NCBI RefSeq assembly: GCF_904849725.1
Contig: NC_058519.1
Location: 180,595,703 to 180,659,702, forward strand
DNA length: 64,000 nt
Source of the DNA: Hordeum vulgare subsp. vulgare
Lineage: Eukaryota; Streptophyta; Magnoliopsida; Poales; Poaceae
Reading direction: 5' to 3'
Position 1 is the stretch's first letter. Each line of letters opens with the position of its first letter. The position numbers and the translations under genes are program-made. This document shows positions 58,764 to 64,000 of the stretch, in pieces. The notes beneath the pieces were generated by a model. It was given only the letters and a program-made list of their open reading frames with translations. It was not told the origin of the DNA and did no database searches.

Positions 58764-60012
58764 TGATCTACAACATAAAATTTTGCAAAGATTACTTACA
58801 CTATGTTCAAGACACTTGAGTTTAGCTAATCATATTACTTATAAACTCCCACTCAAATAGATATCCCTCTAGTTATTTGAGTGTCGCATGATCCAAATTC
58901 ACTAACTCAAGTCCGATCATCACGTGAGTTGAGTATAGTTTCAGTGGTGAACATCTCCATGTTGATCATATCTACTATATGACTCATGCTCGACCTTTCG
59001 GTCTCTTGTGTTCCGAGGCCATGTCTGTACATGCCAGCCTCGTCAAGTTTAACCCGAGTGTTCCACGTGTGCAACTGTTTTGCACCCGTTGTATGTGAAC
59101 GTTGAGTCTATCACACCCGATCATCACGTGGTGTCTCGAAATGACGAATTGTCGCAACGGTGCATAGTCGGGGAGAACACAATCTTATCTTGAAATTTTA
59201 GTGACCGATCATCTTATAATGCTACCGTCGTTCTAAGAAAAATAAGGTGCATAAAAGGATTAGCATCACATGCAATTCATAAGTGACATGATATGGCCAT
59301 GATCTTGTGCTTCTTGATCTCCATCACCAAAGCACCGGCATGATCTTCATCGTCACCGGCGCCACACCATGATCTCCATCATCATGTTCTCCGTCATTGT
59401 GCCGCCATAGAGGTTGTCGTGCTATCTATGCTATCACTACTAAAGCTACTACCTAGCAATATAGTAAACGCATCTGCAAGCACAAACATTAGTTTAAAGA
59501 CAACCCTATGGCTCCTGCCGGTTGTCGTAGCATTGACGTGCAAGTCGATATTTAACTATGACAACATGATCATCTCATACATCCAATACATCACATCATG
59601 TCTTTGGCCATATCACATCACATGCATACCGTGCAAAAACAAGTTAGACGTCCTCTATTTTGTTGTTGCATGTTTTACGTGGCTGCTATGGGTATATAGT
59701 ATGATCGCATCTTACTTACGCAAAGCCACAATGGTGATACGCAAATTTCTATTTAACCTTCTCCAAGGACTGCCTCGGTCAAATCCGATTCAACTAAAGT
59801 TAAAGAAACAGACACCCGCCAGTCATCTTTATGCAACAAGTTGCATGTTAGTCGATGAAGCCGGTCTCTCGTAAGCATACGAGTAAGGTTGGTCTAGGCC
59901 TCTTCAATCCAACAATACCGCTGAATCGAGAAAAGACTAAGGAGGGCAGCAAATCGAACATCAACGCCCACAAAAACTTTTGTGTTCTACTCGAGATTTC
60001 ATCTACGCATGA
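58764..60012 (-). other. Untranslated leader of the host copia
   Basis: About 1.25 kb, parallel to the leaders at 22509-23760 and 51598-52839. No gene; a frame of 151 codons on the opposite strand (59419-59874) is incidental. Confidence 0.75.
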
Positions 60013-60031
60013 ACCTAGCTCATGATGCCAC
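60013..60031 (-). other. Primer binding site of the host copia
   Basis: Minus strand TGGCATCATGAGCTAGGTT, one base from the LTR. Confidence 0.85.
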
Positions 60032-60032
60032 T

Positions 60033-61824
60033 GTTGCAGAAGGTTGCATGGGAAACAAAAAAATTCCTACGCACACGAAGACCTATCATGGTGATGATCA
60101 TCTACGAGAGGGAGATCGGACCTACATACCCTTGTAGATCGCTAAGCGGGAAGCATTAAGAAACGCAGTTGATGTAGTGGAACGTCTTCGCGATCCAAAT
60201 CGCCACCATCCCACGATCTGTCCCGATCTAGCACCGAACGGACGACACCTCCGCGTTCAGCACACGTACAGCTCGATGACGATATCCGCCTTCTTGATCC
60301 AGCAAGAGAGACGGGGAAGTAGATGAGTTCGTAGGCAGCGTGACGGCACGCTGGTGGTGGTGGTGAATCTCTTTCTACAGGGCTTCGCCTAAGCACCGCA
60401 CAAAACCTATCTAGAGGAGAAACTGTGATCTAGAGTTGAGGTAGCACGTGGCTAAAATTGTGTCTCAAAATGCCCTCAAACCACTAGTATATATAGGAGG
60501 AGAGGAGGGAGGCCGTCGGCCCTAGGGTTTCCCCTTTGGGTCAGCCGAAGTGGGAGCAGAGGAGGATTTCTCCTCCAATCCTACTCCTAGTAGGATTCCC
60601 CTTCTCCCACTTGGAAACCTTTTCCACCTTGTGTTTTCCCCTTATTCCTCATCGAGCCGCATGGCCCCTTAGAGGTGGCGTCGGCCACCCCACCAAGGGC
60701 TGGTTTTCCTCCTCTCTTGGCCAATGAAGCCCCTAGGGTCGTCACACCCCTCCCGATGGTCCCCCGGTACCCTCCCAGCACTCCCGGTACAATACCGATG
60801 AGCCCGAAACCTTTCCGGTGACCAAAACAGGACTTCCTATATATCAGTCTTTACCTCCGGACCATTCCGGAGCTCCTCATGACGTCCAGGATCTCATCCG
60901 GGACTCCAAACAACCTTCGGTCACCACCACCTATAACTCAACTATACCGAAATGTCACTGAACCTTAAGTGTGTAGACCCTGCGGGTTCGAGAACTATGC
61001 AAACATGACTTGAGACACTCTCCGGTCAATATCCAATAGCGGGACCTGGATGTGCATATTGGATCCTACATATTCTACGAAGATCTTATCGGTTGAACAG
61101 TCTATGCCAAGGATTCATATAATCCCGTATACCATTCCCTTTGTCCTTTGGTATGTTACTTGCCCGAGATTCGATCGTCGGTATCTCTATACCTATTTCA
61201 TTCTCGTTACCAGCAAGTCTCTTCACTCGTTCTGTAATACAAGATCACGTGACTAACTCTTTAGTCACATTTTGCAAGGCTTATATGTGATGTTGTATTA
61301 CCGAGTGGGCCCCGAGATACCTCTCCGTCACACGGAGTGACAAATCCCAGTCTTGATCCATGCTAACTCAATGGACACCTTTGGAGATGCCAGTAGAGTA
61401 CCTTTATAGTCACCTGGTAACGTTGCGACGTTTGATACACACAAGGCATTCCTCCGGTGTCAGTGAGTTACATGATCTCATGGTCATAGGAATGAATACT
61501 TAACATGTAGAAAACAATAGCAACAAAATGACACGATCACATGCTATGTTCATAGTTTGGGTCTTGTCCATCACATCTTTCTCCTAATGATGTGATCCCG
61601 TCATCAAGTGACAACACTTGTCTATGGATAGGAAACCTTAACCATCCTTGATCAACAGGCTAGTCAACTAGAGACTCACTAGGGACACCGTTTTGTCTAT
61701 ATACCGACACATGCATTTATGTTTCCATTCAATACAGTTATAGCATGGATAATAAATGATTATATTGAAACAGGAAATATAATAATTACTATTTTATTAT
61801 TGCCTCTAGGGCATATTTCCAACA
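60033..61824 (-). repeat. 5' LTR of the host copia
   Basis: 1792 bp, minus strand TGTTGGAAATATGCCCTAGA to CTTCTGCAACA. The 3' end reads CTGCAACA rather than CCCCAACA. The TATATATAGG at 60489-60498 (plus strand) marks the TATA position CCTATATATA on the minus strand. Confidence 0.92.
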
Positions 61825-62815
61825 CGCACCATGTGGTATTTCTGCTTATCCCTCTCGCCTGCCCAGAAAAAATGTGCCTGGACCATGGCGATCTCATGGT
61901 GAAGGGTCCCTGGCAAGATGTAGAAGGTCATCAAGAAGAGCAGCAAGCTTGACAGGGAGGAGTTGATGAGCACGGTCATGGCAGCCTTCGATAGCCACCA
62001 CCCATGCACGGTTCGATACGGTGCTGAAGCTTGCCGACCATAGGTCGCAGCTCCGCAACCGAGAGGCGGGTGTCACTAATGGGGATCCCCAGGTACGAAG
62101 TGGGGAAGGAGCCCAGCTGACAATTGAAGCGGTCGGCAATGCTCTGGGCTGTGGCAGGAGGGTAGCCCAGGACCATGATCGCACTCTTATTAAAGTTTAT
62201 TTTGAGACCGGACATTTGTTGAAAGCAGAGTAGGAGGAATTTCAGGTTCGGGATGTCATCGTTCAAGCCTTCAACCATGATGATCGTGTCGTCCTCATAT
62301 TGTAGGAGAGACACGCCAAGATCTCCCACCAGGTGCGGGACGATACCGCGGATGTGGCCGGCCTCCTTGGCCTTGTCAAGGATGGCAGCTAGTGCATCGA
62401 CCACCATGTTAAACAAGAACGGGGAGAAGGAATCACCCTGGCGAACACCACACATGGTGGGGAAGTAGGGTCCGATCTCCCCATTGATGTTTACTGCGGT
62501 ACGGCGAGAGGAGACCATCTGCATCACCCTAGTCACCCACCGATCGTCGAAGCCCCTATGCAGTAGAACTTCCCGAAGGAAATCCCACCTAACAGTGGCA
62601 TAGGCCTTATGAAAGTCCAGCTTTAGGAAGACTGCCTTGAGGTTTTTGGCGTGAACCTCATGGATAGTCTCGTGAAGGACGAGCACACCATCCAGGATGT
62701 ACCGGCCTCGGATGAAGGTCGATTGATCCGGATGTGTGATCCGATCAGCAAGAAGGGTCACCCTATTGGCGTACCCCTTTGTCAGGATGCGGAAGATGAC
62801 GTTGATCACCCAAGT
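61825..62815 (-). pseudogene. LINE (L1-type) reverse transcriptase fragment
   Basis: Minus-strand frame 61976-62809 reads MINVIFRILTKGYANRVTLL, HPDQSTFIRGRYILDGVLVL, LKLDFHKAYATVRWDFLRE (motif A), FPTMCGVRQGDSFSPFLFN, catalytic LLQYEDDTIIM, LKINFNKSAIM and SYLGIPISDTRL, the standard order of plant L1-type reverse transcriptase. A shifted frame continues the C-terminal region to 61806 (FYILPGTLHHEIAMVQAHFFW) until the copia inserted at YHMVR. The 5' part with endonuclease is absent beyond 62815, and the part after the copia is missing. YEDD replaces the usual YADD. Confidence 0.9.
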
Positions 62816-64000
62816 TTTTCGTCACTTAACCGAACAACTCTCTTCTTCATAATTAATGAAAATGGTAGGTCTTTTCTCTTTTGTCGTGCTTCAAACAAAA
62901 GCCTGATCCTTGATCATTTGAAAACTTCTGAGAAGATTCATGCACATACATTGTGACATGAAATATATACACATTATGAAAATGACCATCTAGGACATCT
63001 AGAAAGAAATGTTTTTTTACATTTGTTTCTGTACAAGTCACGAATAGTCAAAAATAGTCTACATTTTCAAAAGAAGTCAGATAGTCAAAAAATATATACT
63101 CTAGAAGTCTAGATGCACTTCACTCTTTTGTCTACATATTTTTTTGTTTATATATATTTTTATAAGCATACAGGAATGCTTTTGTTCTGCTAGAAATCTC
63201 CCAAGGAAAAAATGGTTTGCACTATTTCATTATTTTGTTTCCAGTCAACTTATTCCTCTCTTTTTTTCTATACCTTCATTCCACAGTACTTTTTATTTAC
63301 TAGTACATATGTCCGTGCATTGCTACGGGTGAAAAACAACAAAAAGCTACACCTTTTGACATTATGTGTCATCTTTTGTATCCAACTCCGAAAAGCATCA
63401 CAAATAAGATTATTCTCATCCTTAGAAACTTTGTGAAACTAAAGTTGTTTACAGAAAAGTAAAACTACAAGTATCTAGATAAAAAATGGAAGGAAAACTT
63501 TGTCATTCATGAAAAAGATGTCATGTTTTATTGATTTTAGCAACTTAATGTTACTTGGCGACTCCTATGAAATGAAGACATAGAGAAAACTTCATTCAAG
63601 TATGAATAATTTTTTGGACAATTAGGCGGACTATAGGCTTTTTACGCTCTCCATGTAGCTTTTGCACTAACATGTTTTATATTACGTCAATTTGAACTTG
63701 ATTGCTCTATTCAATTGCCTGGATTCTCCATTTAATTTGAGAGAAAAATGAAATTCTTGTTCGTATAATCGATAGACAAAAAGAATGTCGACTATCGGAT
63801 TTGTATCGACAACCCTCACATTACAAATATGGAAGGACTAAGAATAGACTGCTAGGCTACTTTGTTTAGCATTTGAATCACCTACTCTTTTTTCTTTATT
63901 CAATATGTCTTTAGGCAGAGACATCACATCTTATATTATATTCCGTTTGTTCAGTATTATCACGCGGCGTCGAGTCTGCATACATATTTTCTGTATTTTC
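62816..64000. other. Unassigned AT-rich sequence
   Basis: No gene recognised. ACTAGTACATATGTCCGTGC (63299-63318) followed by ATTGCTACGGG resembles a terminal motif common in grass repeats, which suggests that a transposon end starts here, but its partner is not in the window. Frames of 62-101 codons have no known similarity. Confidence 0.4.

Larger units (their letters stand above)
34105..61824 (-). mobile_element. Angela/BARE-type copia, truncated 3' and carrying two nested elements
   Basis: One minus-strand copia split into pieces: 3' LTR fragment 34105-34589, pol 34590-35378, pol/gag 47879-49761, gag start 58698-58763, leader, primer site and 5' LTR 60033-61824. Rejoining across each insertion is supported by exact 5-bp target duplications (CATAC, CTACC). 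The reverse-transcriptase C-terminal half, RNase H and the end of the 3' LTR were deleted at 34589. It lies inside a LINE whose reading resumes at 61825. Confidence 0.88.

Noticed and set aside
59419..59874. Plus-strand frame of 151 codons in the copia leader
   Set aside because: The matching leader of other copies has no conserved frame here.

Overview
The window is a piece of a large, repeat-rich grass genome, almost certainly a Triticeae species (wheat, Aegilops, barley or a relative). The evidence is Angela/BARE-1-type copia LTRs opening with TGTTGGAATTATGCCCTAG, Athila-type gypsy LTRs opening with TGATACGTCCATTTTGCATC, Stowaway MITEs, CACTA transposons with their subterminal repeats, and a cellulose-synthase-like CslF gene, a grass family linked to (1,3;1,4)-beta-glucan synthesis. 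About nine tenths of the sequence is transposable-element DNA. The only conventional host gene seen is the CslF locus at 25950-29028 (minus strand).

Layout. 1-11659 is the 5' part of a minus-strand Athila-lineage gypsy element. Its 5' LTR is split by a 4.33 kb solo LTR (6034-10363, target duplication ACAAG). That gypsy sits inside a plus-strand Angela/BARE copia whose RNase H end and 3' LTR follow (11660-15609). This 3' LTR carries a solo LTR of an Athila-type family (13412-14899, target duplication GGGCC). A CTT-rich tract, one end of a CACTA element and an old gypsy LTR follow (15610-18690). 19666-25576 is a minus-strand copia that has lost its 3' half.

The gene island (25577-30377) holds CslF with three exons and a TATA box, a tRNA-derived SINE and two Stowaway MITEs. 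CslF is intact except for a one-base frameshift inside the QxxRW catalytic motif. The frameshift lies in a short patch that looks copied from sequence 35 bp away. A CACTA fragment (30378-33940) follows. Inserted in it is a 2288 bp element with perfect 27 bp terminal inverted repeats flanked by TA. That element carries two convergent reading frames, each with its own TATA-like box, and no transposase that I can recognise.

34105-61824 is one minus-strand copia expanded by two later insertions. The first is a 12.5 kb Tat-lineage gypsy element (35379-47873, target duplication CATAC), with a dual RNase H pol, an intron-containing antisense gene and a 16-copy 71 bp tandem array. The second is an 8.9 kb, very young Angela element (49762-58692, target duplication CTACC) whose polyprotein is open apart from one 1-nt deletion in integrase. 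The host copia itself interrupts a LINE reverse transcriptase (61825-62815). The last 1.2 kb is AT-rich and unassigned.

The order of events can be read from the nesting: LINE and CACTA remnants first, then the copia, then the Tat gypsy (LTRs roughly 3.6% different by eye) and the Angela element (LTRs under 1% different by eye). All counts were made by eye without alignment software.
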